From contig NZ_JNVM01000021.1 of the NCBI RefSeq assembly GCF_000722545.1, positions 74,174 through 138,173 on the forward strand: a stretch of DNA of 64,000 nucleotides, given 5' to 3'. Positions 7,393-14,988 of this stretch are shown here, in pieces; the stretch's first letter is position 1, and every line of letters begins with the position of its first letter. The DNA is from Paenibacillus tyrphae (GTDB lineage: Bacteria > Bacillota > Bacilli > Paenibacillales > NBRC-103111). Below the pieces are notes generated by a model. That model searched no databases. It had not been told where the DNA came from and saw nothing but the letters and a program-made list of their open reading frames with translations. The translations under genes and the position numbers were made by a program.

Positions 7393-8334
7393 TCAGGGTT
7401 GCTCGTAGAGCCGCGCGATGGCGAGCGCCTCCTCCCGCACCCGGCTGGCAACGGCCTCCGGCTCCAGTACCTTCACATCGGCGCCGTAAGACAGCAGATG
7501 GGCGTACGTCCAGTGCGCGTCCGGATGGGAAGTGCGAACGATAAGCGTCCCGTCCGGGCCATATTCGATTTGCTCGGGCTTGTAATAATCCTCTACAGGA
7601 ACCCTGACCTTTGAGGTGAATTGCAGCACGAGGTTCACGGAATGGCGAGTTTCGCGCTGCGTCCAGCGGCTATCCAATTCTCCCACCGGCAGCTGGCGGC
7701 GTTCGAACGTCTCCGTTCCGGCCTGCAAATTCCGCATCCTGGACAGCCGGAATATCCGAAAATCTTCCCGCAGCCGGCAATAGCCGTACATGTACCACAC
7801 GTAGCCTTTAAGCACCATGCTCATCGGTTCGCACAGACGCTCGGCCTGCTCCCCTTTCCCGTTCGTATACTCAAAGGCGGTAAGCCGGTTTTCCCGGATC
7901 GCTTGCCGCAGCGTTTCCAGCTTTTCTTTGTCGGCGGTGCCGTTCCTCCAGGGATTCATATCGATAATGATCTGCTTGGGCGCGTCCGTCACGCTTCCCT
8001 GCTCGGATTTCGCCAGAAGCGCGCCGACTTTGTCCAGCAAGCTGCCGAAATGCCGGTCGTCCAAGGTGGTCTGCATCCCGCGCAGCGCGACGATGAGCGA
8101 CTGGAGCTCGTCGAAGGACAAGAGCTGGCGGTCCAGCCGGTAGCGGTCCGTAATCTCGTAGCCGCCGGTCTGGCCGGCATAAGAAACGATCGGAATCCCC
8201 GCTTGATTAATCGCTTCGATATCCCGGTACACCGTCCGCAGCGACACTTCGAAGCGCTCGGACAATTCCTTGGCGCTTACCCGTTTGCGGTTAAGCAGCA
8301 GCATGGTGATGGCCAGCAGCCGGTCGAGTTTCAT
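7393..8334 (-). CDS. WYL-domain transcriptional regulator (YafY/DeoR type)
   Basis: DNA-binding regulator with an N-terminal winged helix (residues 1-60, motif VSAKELSERFEVSLRTVYRDIEAI), a middle WYL domain (about 140-220, with YVWYMYGYCRLREDFRIFRLSRM) and a C-terminal WCX extension. WYL domains sense nucleic-acid or nucleotide ligands in several systems. I begin it at MKLDRLL (8334); an in-frame ATG at 8382 would add 16 residues. It lies directly upstream of the DinB-like gene, a frequent pairing in Bacillales. Target unknown. Confidence 0.85.
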   Translation of the reverse strand: MKLDRLLAITMLLLNRKRVSAKELSERFEVSLRTVYRDIEAINQAGIPIVSYAGQTGGYEITDRYRLDRQLLSFDELQSLIVALRGMQTTLDDRHFGSLLDKVGALLAKSEQGSVTDAPKQIIIDMNPWRNGTADKEKLETLRQAIRENRLTAFEYTNGKGEQAERLCEPMSMVLKGYVWYMYGYCRLREDFRIFRLSRMRNLQAGTETFERRQLPVGELDSRWTQRETRHSVNLVLQFTSKVRVPVEDYYKPEQIEYGPDGTLIVRTSHPDAHWTYAHLLSYGADVKVLEPEAVASRVREEALAIARLYEQP

Positions 8335-8500
8335 ACAATGCAGTCGTCCTTTGTTCCCGATTTGATGTCGGTTGGTGTTCATGCCTAATTCTCCGCCGGG
8401 GCAGTCGAATCCTTTTTATAGAGGCGGCAAGTTGCTTTTTAACGATTGTTTCCATGGAAATCCGCCCCGTCGGGAAGGTATCTGATAGAGAGAGGACAAA

Positions 8501-8683
8501 TTGACGCAGGGGATGGTTGAAATCACGTCGCTCGGGGAGATCGTCGCGATCGTTAGGCCGTTTAACGCCCCTTTCAGGAGGGTGGTTGAAAAAGCGGGCT
8601 TCGAGCATCGGCGAAGGGTTACGTTGTCGGATCAATGCGAGTACGATTATTTCATTTTAAGCAAAGCAAAAGAGCGCCGTTAA
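8501..8683 (+). pseudogene. C-terminal relic of a GNAT acetyltransferase
   Basis: The 60-residue frame contains IVRPFNAPFRRVVEKAGFEHRRRV, of which the part up to EKAGFEH matches the end of RimJ/RimL-type GNAT domains (N-x-x-S/F-x-x-v-x-E-K-x-G-F). The acetyl-CoA-binding part is absent and only about 110 bases separate it from the next gene, so the 5' part was deleted. A terminator overlaps its stop codon, as expected for an old gene end. Confidence 0.5.
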
Positions 8684-8694
8684 GCGCTCTTTCT
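8668..8694. terminator. bidirectional terminator at the end of the GNAT relic
   Basis: AAAGAGCGC and GCGCTCTTT form a 9-bp stem with a 7-base loop, between the plus-strand relic and the minus-strand gene ending at 8712. Confidence 0.75.
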
Positions 8695-8711
8695 TGGTCT
8701 ATAGGGGGGAA

Positions 8712-9848
8712 CTAACGGATCGTGATCGTCCCGGCTTCGGACTTCACGTCCGCTTTCAGGATGTCCGAGAAAAAGGCCAGCGGCACGTACATTTTCCCTT
8801 CGCTGTTGATCGCCGGAGCGGTACCCAGGGAGACCGGAGCCATTTTGTTGATGACGTACTCATCCTTGCCCGTCCGCACGATCGTCCACTGGGCTCCCTT
8901 CTGCAGCTCTACGGCTTGCTGCTCGGCGTTCCATTTCAGCTCGTAGCCGAGGGCTTCGGCGACGCTCCGCAAAGGCACGGTCACGGTGCCTTTGGCGTCC
9001 GCGTAGACGGCTGCATCGACGGTGGACAGCTCGGTGCCGTTCACGACAAGCTTCTGCGGCTGGCTGCCCGCTTCGGTGCCCGGTGTTGGTGCTTGATTCG
9101 GCAGCGGGATGGTGAATTCCGGCATGCCTGCGGCGTAAGGCGCGATCTCGTACGGCGCGAAGACGATGACGGCGCTGCCTTGATGAATATAGAACGACTG
9201 CGTATCGGCGATGCCTTCGAAGCCGTCTTTGAAATAATCGTCAGGATGCTTGGCGATCTCATCCTTGATGTGCTTGTCGATCGTCTGTTTGTAGTCCGCG
9301 CCGAACAGGTCTTTCAGCTCGATCCGCTTCGCGGCGTCTTGATTCAGCACATTGTATGTATCGGTGCGCGGCAAACCGTGGGCTCCTCCCGTATACACGT
9401 AGGTCGTCACTTCGATGGAGAACATGTCCGCATCGGCCGCGCCGCCTCCGGCTTTTACTTCATATTTTACGGTGACCTCGTACGGTCTGAATTCGAAGTC
9501 CGCTTTTTTGGCCTCGGCCGCATCATTTTCTGCTTGCTTCTTCAGCAGTTCCAAGTCTTTCATCGCATGACGCTCCAGGATATCGTTCAGCTCGTCTTGG
9601 TACTTTTTATCTTTGAGTCCTTCGATGACCGGGATGCTCAGATCCGCGGAGTACAGGTCGGTCTTCTCTTGTACGGCCTTGGCCGATACTTTGACGGCAC
9701 CCTGCTGAACGGCAGCGGAGACTGGCACGGCTTGAACGGGAACGCTCGCGGAGGAAGACTCGGCGCTTACCCGGGAACCAGGGATGCCTGCGGTCAATAG
9801 GCAAGCTCCTGCGATGCTGAGAGTCAATAGTTTGAACGGTGTTTTCAT
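8712..9848 (-). CDS. secreted PdaC/RsiV-like protein with copper-amine-oxidase-type domain
   Basis: 378 aa with an N-terminal signal peptide (cleavage probably after VSA, about residue 29). The middle (about 50-250) resembles the DUF4163/DUF3298 pair found in PdaC and RsiV, with TYVYTGGAHGLPRTDTYNV as the tell-tale segment. The C-terminal part (about 262-378) is a copper amine oxidase N-terminal-like repeat domain (TVTVPLRSVAEALGYELKWN, YVPLAFFSDIL), widespread in Paenibacillus cell-surface proteins. Probably cell-wall located; no catalytic function can be read. GGAGGGACTTTT precedes the ATG. Monocistronic. Confidence 0.8.
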   Translation of the reverse strand: MKTPFKLLTLSIAGACLLTAGIPGSRVSAESSSASVPVQAVPVSAAVQQGAVKVSAKAVQEKTDLYSADLSIPVIEGLKDKKYQDELNDILERHAMKDLELLKKQAENDAAEAKKADFEFRPYEVTVKYEVKAGGGAADADMFSIEVTTYVYTGGAHGLPRTDTYNVLNQDAAKRIELKDLFGADYKQTIDKHIKDEIAKHPDDYFKDGFEGIADTQSFYIHQGSAVIVFAPYEIAPYAAGMPEFTIPLPNQAPTPGTEAGSQPQKLVVNGTELSTVDAAVYADAKGTVTVPLRSVAEALGYELKWNAEQQAVELQKGAQWTIVRTGKDEYVINKMAPVSLGTAPAINSEGKMYVPLAFFSDILKADVKSEAGTITIR

Positions 9849-10057
9849 AAAAGTCCCTCCTGGGTTGTAAATGACTTGATGCTTTGATTATAGGACGGAT
9901 GGCTGGCAAGAAAGTTACAATCAGGTTACAAACTCCCGTGACGGCTGGTTCGGTAAAAGATGATTAGAAGTCTTTTTTTACTTTGATGCGGTCGGTCCGG
10001 TTCATTACAATAAATGATACAACAGTTTTATCGGTTTGAAGAATGGGAGGAAAACAA

Positions 10058-11137
10058 TTGACCATAGGCAATCTGCGCGATTGGGGCTGGAACGACCGGC
10101 GGGAGGAGGCGTTCGCCCCTTACCGTGAGGCCGGACATGAGCCCGGGCGCATTATTTTGGAGCATAAGCACGTTTACCGCGCGGTGACGGCTGGCGGAGA
10201 GCTGCTGGCCGAAGTGTCGGGGCGGCTCCGGCATCAAGCGGCCGGCCGGGCCGATTATCCCGCTGTCGGCGATTGGGTGGCGCTGCAGGTGCGGGCGGAG
10301 GACGGACGCGCGATCGTCCACGTGGTGCTCCCGAGGGAGAGCAAGTTTTCGCGCAAGGCAGCCGGGTCGGCTGTCGAGGAGCAGATCGTCGCAGCCAATG
10401 TCGATACGGTGTTTTTGGTGCATGCGCTGAATGCGGATTTTAACGTGCGGCGGCTGGAACGCTACTTGACCTTGTCTTACGAGAGCGGCGCGGCGCCCGT
10501 CGTGCTGCTCAGCAAAGCGGATCTGTGCGAGGATGTACCAGGCAAAATAGCCGCTGTAGAAGCCGTGGCGCCGGGAGTGCCGGTGCATGCGATAAGTTCT
10601 GCACGCAGTGAAGGCTTGGATGCGCTGGCCGCCTATTTGAAGCCGGGGCAGACGGTGGCGCTCCTCGGGTCCTCGGGAGCCGGGAAATCCACGCTGGCCA
10701 ATCTGCTCTACGGCGAGGCCATCTTGGACACCGGGGCGATCCGCGAGGAAGATGGCCGCGGCCGGCATACGACGACCCACCGCGAGCTTGTGCTGCTGCC
10801 CGGGGGTGCTCTGCTGATCGATACGCCGGGAATGCGGGAGTTGCAGCTGTGGGAGGCGGAATCCGGCTTGGACGCCGCCTTCCGCGATGTGGATTTGCTT
10901 GCCGAGGGCTGTCGGTTCGGCAACTGTACGCACCAGGAGGAGCCCGGCTGCGCCGTCAAGGAAGCGCTGGAGAACGGCACGCTCGACCGGGGGCGGTACC
11001 ATAACTACGTGAAGCTGCAGAAGGAGCTGGCGTTCCAAGCCCGTAAGGAAGACAAGGGCTTGCAGCGGGCGGAGAAAGACCGGTGGAAGAAGCTCAACCA
11101 ATCGATGAAAAAGCATCCGAAGCGTCCATTGGATTAA
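10058..11137 (+). CDS. rsgA: ribosome small-subunit-dependent GTPase RsgA
   Basis: Circularly permuted GTPase that helps 30S subunit maturation. Order: OB-fold (about residues 30-110), the permuted G domain with SKADL (G4), GSSGAGKSTL (G1, about 205) and DTPGMRE (G3), then a zinc-binding C-terminal domain with CRFGNCTHQEEPGC (about 284-297). GGGAGG overlaps the ATG at 10043, so I prefer the TTG at 10058. It carries a longer basic tail than the B. subtilis protein. A second rsgA may exist in the sporulation-stage cluster typical of this family, outside this window. Confidence 0.92.
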   Translation: MTIGNLRDWGWNDRREEAFAPYREAGHEPGRIILEHKHVYRAVTAGGELLAEVSGRLRHQAAGRADYPAVGDWVALQVRAEDGRAIVHVVLPRESKFSRKAAGSAVEEQIVAANVDTVFLVHALNADFNVRRLERYLTLSYESGAAPVVLLSKADLCEDVPGKIAAVEAVAPGVPVHAISSARSEGLDALAAYLKPGQTVALLGSSGAGKSTLANLLYGEAILDTGAIREEDGRGRHTTTHRELVLLPGGALLIDTPGMRELQLWEAESGLDAAFRDVDLLAEGCRFGNCTHQEEPGCAVKEALENGTLDRGRYHNYVKLQKELAFQARKEDKGLQRAEKDRWKKLNQSMKKHPKRPLD

Positions 11138-11158
11138 ATATGCCGTTCAAGGCGATAC

Positions 11159-11197
11159 AAGGCCCATTCCCTTCGATAACCGGAGAGAATGGGCTTT
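11159..11197 (+). terminator. hairpin after rsgA
   Basis: AAGGCCCATTC and GAATGGGCTTTG pair with one G-U. It lies 21 bases after the rsgA stop and before the MFS gene. Confidence 0.5.
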
Positions 11198-11285
11198 GCG
11201 CTTGGTTTTGCCGCACGAGTCTTTTATTTTTAATAGTTTCGGTATACAATCCAGAGACAGCTTCAAATCTAAGGGAGAACCGTAT

Positions 11286-12575
11286 ATGTGGAAGAATCGA
11301 AACGTGTGGATAGTTTTGGCGGGGGAATTTATCGCCGGGCTTGGCTTGTGGATGTCGATTATTGCCAACTTGGAGTTTATGCAGCAGAAGGTGCCTTCGG
11401 ATTTCAATAAATCGCTTATTTTATTCGCCGGGCTGCTCGCCGGCGTGCTCTTCGGTCCGCTGGCCGGACGGGTCATCGACACAACCTCAAAGAAAAAGGT
11501 GCTGCTGATCTCGGGTGCCGGGCGCCTTGTCAGCGTCAGCTTTATGTTTGTCGCACTGTATTTCGATTCCATCTGGTGGATGGTGCTGTTCGCCGTGACG
11601 CTGCAAATATCGGCTGCGTTCTATTTCCCGGCGCTGCAGTCTGTCATTCCGCTGATCGTGAAGGAGCGGGAGCTGCTGGCCTTAAACGGCGTACATATGA
11701 ACGCGGGTACAATCGCGCGTATTCTGGGGACGACCTTGGCCGGACTGATGCTGACGGTGATGAGCCTGCAAGGCTTGTATGTCGCCTCCTTCGTGGCTTA
11801 TGTGGCGCTGCTTGCGTCTACCGCCTTCCTGAACGTGCCCGAGCCCGACCTGCAGCGGGCGAAAGGGGCTGACGAAGGGGCGGCGGCTGTATCCGGCGGG
11901 GAGCCGGAGCAGGCCGAAAACGGCCGGCGCGGCAGCGATCCGGCAGGGCAGGCGCTGCCGGCGGAGCAAAGCGGCTTCAAGGCGCTTCTGCCGCTGCTGC
12001 GTTCGGAGCCGATCGTGCTGACGGTGCTCTGGCTGACGCTGGTGCCGACGCTGTTCATCGGGGGCTTCAACCTGATGGTCATCAACATCAGCGAGCTGCA
12101 GCACGATGCGCAGGTGAAAGGGCTGCTCTATGCCGTGGAAGGGATCAGCTTCATTCTGGCCGGCTTTCTGGTCAAGTGGATGGCCGACCGCGGCGGCTTG
12201 ATGAACCGCTTGTTCCTGTTTGCGGCGATCGTGGCGGCGGCGCAGTGCCTGCTGTTTTTTGCCGATTCGAAGCTGTGCGCTTTGCTTTCGTTCGGGCTGT
12301 TCGGCTTGGCTGCGGGCGGATTTTTCCCGGCGGCGGCGACTTTGTTCCAGAAGCAAATTCCGAAAGCGTACCACGGCCGCTTTTTCTCGTTCCGCAGCAT
12401 GCTCGACCGCGTCGTGTTCCAGGTCGTTCTGCTGAGCACGGGGCTGCTGCTGGATTTGATCGGGCTGCAGCTCATGGTGTTGGTGTACGGGGTGCTGTCG
12501 TTTTTGCTCGTTGCCATTTTTGCCGTTCGCGAAGCCAGATCGGCGAAGAAGGACCGGGCGGAAGCTTCATTTTGA
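11286..12575 (+). CDS. MFS transporter (macrolide/drug-efflux-like)
   Basis: 429-aa integral membrane protein with about 12 hydrophobic segments and a central cytoplasmic loop rich in Gly, Glu and Arg (about 190-235). The pattern FAGLLAGVLFGPLAGRVIDT after helix 2 is the MFS motif A region of the MefA/EntS-like drug-efflux subgroup. Start at 11286 with AAGGGAGA 7 bases upstream; the long upstream extension from 11196 is not needed. Substrate unknown. It ends at a strong terminator. Confidence 0.85.
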   Translation: MWKNRNVWIVLAGEFIAGLGLWMSIIANLEFMQQKVPSDFNKSLILFAGLLAGVLFGPLAGRVIDTTSKKKVLLISGAGRLVSVSFMFVALYFDSIWWMVLFAVTLQISAAFYFPALQSVIPLIVKERELLALNGVHMNAGTIARILGTTLAGLMLTVMSLQGLYVASFVAYVALLASTAFLNVPEPDLQRAKGADEGAAAVSGGEPEQAENGRRGSDPAGQALPAEQSGFKALLPLLRSEPIVLTVLWLTLVPTLFIGGFNLMVINISELQHDAQVKGLLYAVEGISFILAGFLVKWMADRGGLMNRLFLFAAIVAAAQCLLFFADSKLCALLSFGLFGLAAGGFFPAAATLFQKQIPKAYHGRFFSFRSMLDRVVFQVVLLSTGLLLDLIGLQLMVLVYGVLSFLLVAIFAVREARSAKKDRAEASF

Positions 12576-12589
12576 TTCGAAAATAAGGG

Positions 12590-12622
12590 AAAAGCCGGCT
12601 CTTGTACAGAGGCCGGCTTTTT
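12590..12622. terminator. bidirectional terminator between the MFS gene and ogt
   Basis: AAAAGCCGGC and GCCGGCTTTTT form the stem between convergent genes. Confidence 0.85.
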
Positions 12623-12626
12623 GGCT

Positions 12627-13235
12627 TTAATTTTTGCGCAGGGCGCCTTCCTCCCGGAGCGGGAAGCCCTCCAGGCGCAGCAGCCGCGTTTTGGCCTCCA
12701 GGCCGCCGAGGTAACCGGTCAAGGAGCCGTCCTTGCCGATCACCCGGTGGCAGGGCAGCACGATCGGCAGCGGATTGGCGCCGACGGCGGCACCGACGGG
12801 CCGGGCCGCCAGCGGTCTTCCCAGGACCGCGGCCAGCTCCGCATACGTCCAGGTGCTTCCGTACGGAATGAGGCGGAGCGCTTCCCAGACCTCAAGCTGG
12901 AACGGGGTACCCCGCACGTCAAGCGGCATGTCGAACGGGGTGCAGTCCCCCCGGAAATAAGCGGCGAGCGGCTCCATATAGGGGCGCAGCGCCTCCGCGC
13001 TTTCCACAAGCGCTGCCCCGGGCCAGTGAATGCTCGCCCAAGCAGCCAGCGCCCCGGGCTTCTCGTTCGGGAAACGAACGCGGCAAAGTCCTTGATCCGT
13101 CGCCGCGATCTTCAGCATCCAATCCCCGTCCTGATAGGCGGTCCAATAAACGTACGGCGTCTGCGTGCCCTCCACGGAGCCGCGCGAAGTCGGCGTAGCG
13201 TTCTTTGTATCGGTAACGACGGCTATATCTAACAT
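12627..13235 (-). CDS. ogt: methylated-DNA--protein-cysteine S-methyltransferase
   Basis: Suicide repair protein that moves the methyl or alkyl group from O6-alkylguanine to its own cysteine. 202 aa. The C-terminal domain (about 110-195) has the active-site PCHRV with Cys162, the upstream PYGSTWTYAELAA helix-turn-helix and GAAVGANP. Its ATG overlaps the end of adaA (TCATGTTAG), so the two are translationally coupled, as adaA-adaB in B. subtilis. Probably induced by methylation damage through AdaA. Confidence 0.93.
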   Translation of the reverse strand: MLDIAVVTDTKNATPTSRGSVEGTQTPYVYWTAYQDGDWMLKIAATDQGLCRVRFPNEKPGALAAWASIHWPGAALVESAEALRPYMEPLAAYFRGDCTPFDMPLDVRGTPFQLEVWEALRLIPYGSTWTYAELAAVLGRPLAARPVGAAVGANPLPIVLPCHRVIGKDGSLTGYLGGLEAKTRLLRLEGFPLREEGALRKN

Positions 13236-13870
13236 GAGCGTCCCTCCTCTGTTCTCTTCTTCGACGGATAGGAGCCCGAGGCTTCCTGCGCCTGCCGGTA
13301 GGCGGTCGGCGAGAGCCCGGTTCGTTTATGAAAAACGGTCGAGAAATAAGCGGCGTTCGGGAAGCCCGTGCGAAGCGCCACTTCGGTTACCGTCTCGCCG
13401 GTTTCCTTCAGCCGCCGCTTGGCCGCCTCCACGCGGGTAGCTGCGATATATTCCGCAGGCGTGACCCCGGTTAGCCGCTTGAACGTACGGTGAAGATGGT
13501 AAGGGCTGGCGTGCTGCGCATCCGCCAGCACGGCGAGGGTCAGCGGCTCCGCATAGTGCGCTTCGATCCACTTGGCGGTGTGCCGGATCCATTCTTCGTC
13601 CGGCATCCCCTTGCCGTCGGGACGGCATCGCTTGCAGGGGCGGAAGCCTTGAGCGGCGGCGTCAGCCGCGCCGCGGAATATCCGCACGTGCTCCCTCTTC
13701 GGGGGCTTCGATTTGCAGGAGGGACGGCAAAAGATTCCCGTTGTCTTCACGGCGTAAATCAATCGGCCATCAAGCGCCGCATCGTTGGCGATGATGGCGT
13801 TCCAAATATCGTCGGTTAATGCCGGCCCCGTCTGTTCGCGGTACGCCGGCCGTTCATGCAGGTCAGTCAT
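13229..13870 (-). CDS. adaA: bifunctional transcriptional activator / methylphosphotriester repair protein AdaA
   Basis: Senses alkylated DNA. The N-terminal zinc domain has four cysteines in FCRPSCKS (Cys48, Cys52) and CKRC (Cys79, Cys82); one accepts a methyl group from a phosphotriester and turns the protein into an activator. The C-terminal AraC-type domain (about 100-195) has two helix-turn-helix motifs (LAVLADAQHASPYHLHRTF; VTEVALRTGFPNAAYFSTVF). GAGG lies 8 bases before the ATG at 13870. It overlaps ogt by 7 bases and is divergent from alkA: a compact adaptive-response locus. Confidence 0.93.
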   Translation of the reverse strand: MTDLHERPAYREQTGPALTDDIWNAIIANDAALDGRLIYAVKTTGIFCRPSCKSKPPKREHVRIFRGAADAAAQGFRPCKRCRPDGKGMPDEEWIRHTAKWIEAHYAEPLTLAVLADAQHASPYHLHRTFKRLTGVTPAEYIAATRVEAAKRRLKETGETVTEVALRTGFPNAAYFSTVFHKRTGLSPTAYRQAQEASGSYPSKKRTEEGRSC

Positions 13871-13933
13871 AGCGATCACCTCACGTGCTTAGTATACCCC
13901 GGCAGGTCCGGCGATGTAAGGGGGGACGAGTGA

Positions 13934-13957
13934 GAGCGCAAGATTTCAAAAGCGCTT
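13934..13957. promoter_or_regulatory. Ada-box-like site between adaA and alkA
   Basis: Two GCGC-centred motifs, AGCGCA (13935-13940) and AAAAGCGCTT (13948-13957), resemble the enterobacterial Ada box core AAAGCGCA. They sit in the 158-base region between the divergent adaA and alkA genes, where a shared AdaA site is expected. Confidence 0.4.
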
Positions 13958-14028
13958 GTGACCGGAGTATGGTAAAAAGGTATCATGAAGAAAAACAGCG
14001 GACGTTGATTGGACAAAGGAGAGAATGG

Positions 14029-14988
14029 ATGATGAACGAAGCACAGCTTGGGGCCGAGCTTGAATTTCAAGAAGGATGGAAGGACGGCGGACACGAAGGG
14101 GAGCTTATTCCGCGGGGGCCTTTCCGGTTTTCCGCGGCGCTAGCCTATATGGGGAGATCGGAGAACGAATGCCTGTTTTACGTCGACCAGGACCGCGTGT
14201 ACAAATGGATCGAAGCCGGAAATGAGCGGGTGCTCGTCGAAATCTTCGGCGGTCCGGAGGACCGTACCGTGCGTCTTAGGTTCCTCGACGAAGCGGCGCA
14301 TGGGAAGCCGCAGACTCGCATGGCAGCAGCCCGATACGTGTGGGAATGGTTCGACTTGGGAACCGATCTCGACGCGTTTTACCGGCTGGCCGAGAGCGAC
14401 CTGCTGCTAGGGCCGTTGACGCACCGGTTTTACGGGCTCCGGTGTATCGGCATTCCGGATTTGTTCGAGGCGCTGTGCTGGGCCATTCTCGGGCAGCAGA
14501 TCAATCTGGCGTTCGCCTACACGCTCAAGCGGCGGTTCGTCGAGTCGTACGGCGCTTCCATGGCTTGGGACGGCCGGACCTATTGGACGTTTCCGACGCC
14601 TGAAGCGATTGCGGGACTGTCGGCGGCCGACCTCACGCCGCTGCAGCTTACGTCCAAAAAGGCCGAGTATGTGCTTGAAACGGCGGCGCGCATGGCGGAC
14701 GGCCGGCTGACCAAGGAGCGGCTGCTGCGTCTAGGCGATGCACAAGAGGTCGAACGCGAGCTGACCGGCATACGCGGGATCGGGCCATGGACGGCCCATT
14801 ACGTGATGATGCGCTGTCTCCGGCTGCCGTCGGCTTTTCCCGCCGGGGACGTCGGCCTGCAGAATGCGGTCAAGCATCTGATCGGCATGGACAGCAAGCC
14901 GACGCCGGCCGAGCTGCGGCGGCTTGCAGCCGGCTGGAGCGGCTTTGAAGCGTATGCGACGTTTTATTTGTGGAGGGTGCTGTACTGA
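14029..14988 (+). CDS. alkA: DNA-3-methyladenine glycosylase II (AlkA family)
   Basis: Removes 3-methyladenine and other alkylated bases, starting base-excision repair. 319 aa: an N-terminal AlkA-N-like domain (about 1-110), then the HhH-GPD fold with ILGQQINL, the hairpin GIRGIGPWTAHYV (about 244-256) and the catalytic aspartate in AGDVGLQ (about 274). Start at the first of two ATGs (14029/14032), preceded by AAAGGAGAG. Divergent from adaA-ogt. Its 3' end overlaps the convergent GGDEF-EAL gene by 25 bases. Confidence 0.93.
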   Translation: MMNEAQLGAELEFQEGWKDGGHEGELIPRGPFRFSAALAYMGRSENECLFYVDQDRVYKWIEAGNERVLVEIFGGPEDRTVRLRFLDEAAHGKPQTRMAAARYVWEWFDLGTDLDAFYRLAESDLLLGPLTHRFYGLRCIGIPDLFEALCWAILGQQINLAFAYTLKRRFVESYGASMAWDGRTYWTFPTPEAIAGLSAADLTPLQLTSKKAEYVLETAARMADGRLTKERLLRLGDAQEVERELTGIRGIGPWTAHYVMMRCLRLPSAFPAGDVGLQNAVKHLIGMDSKPTPAELRRLAAGWSGFEAYATFYLWRVLY

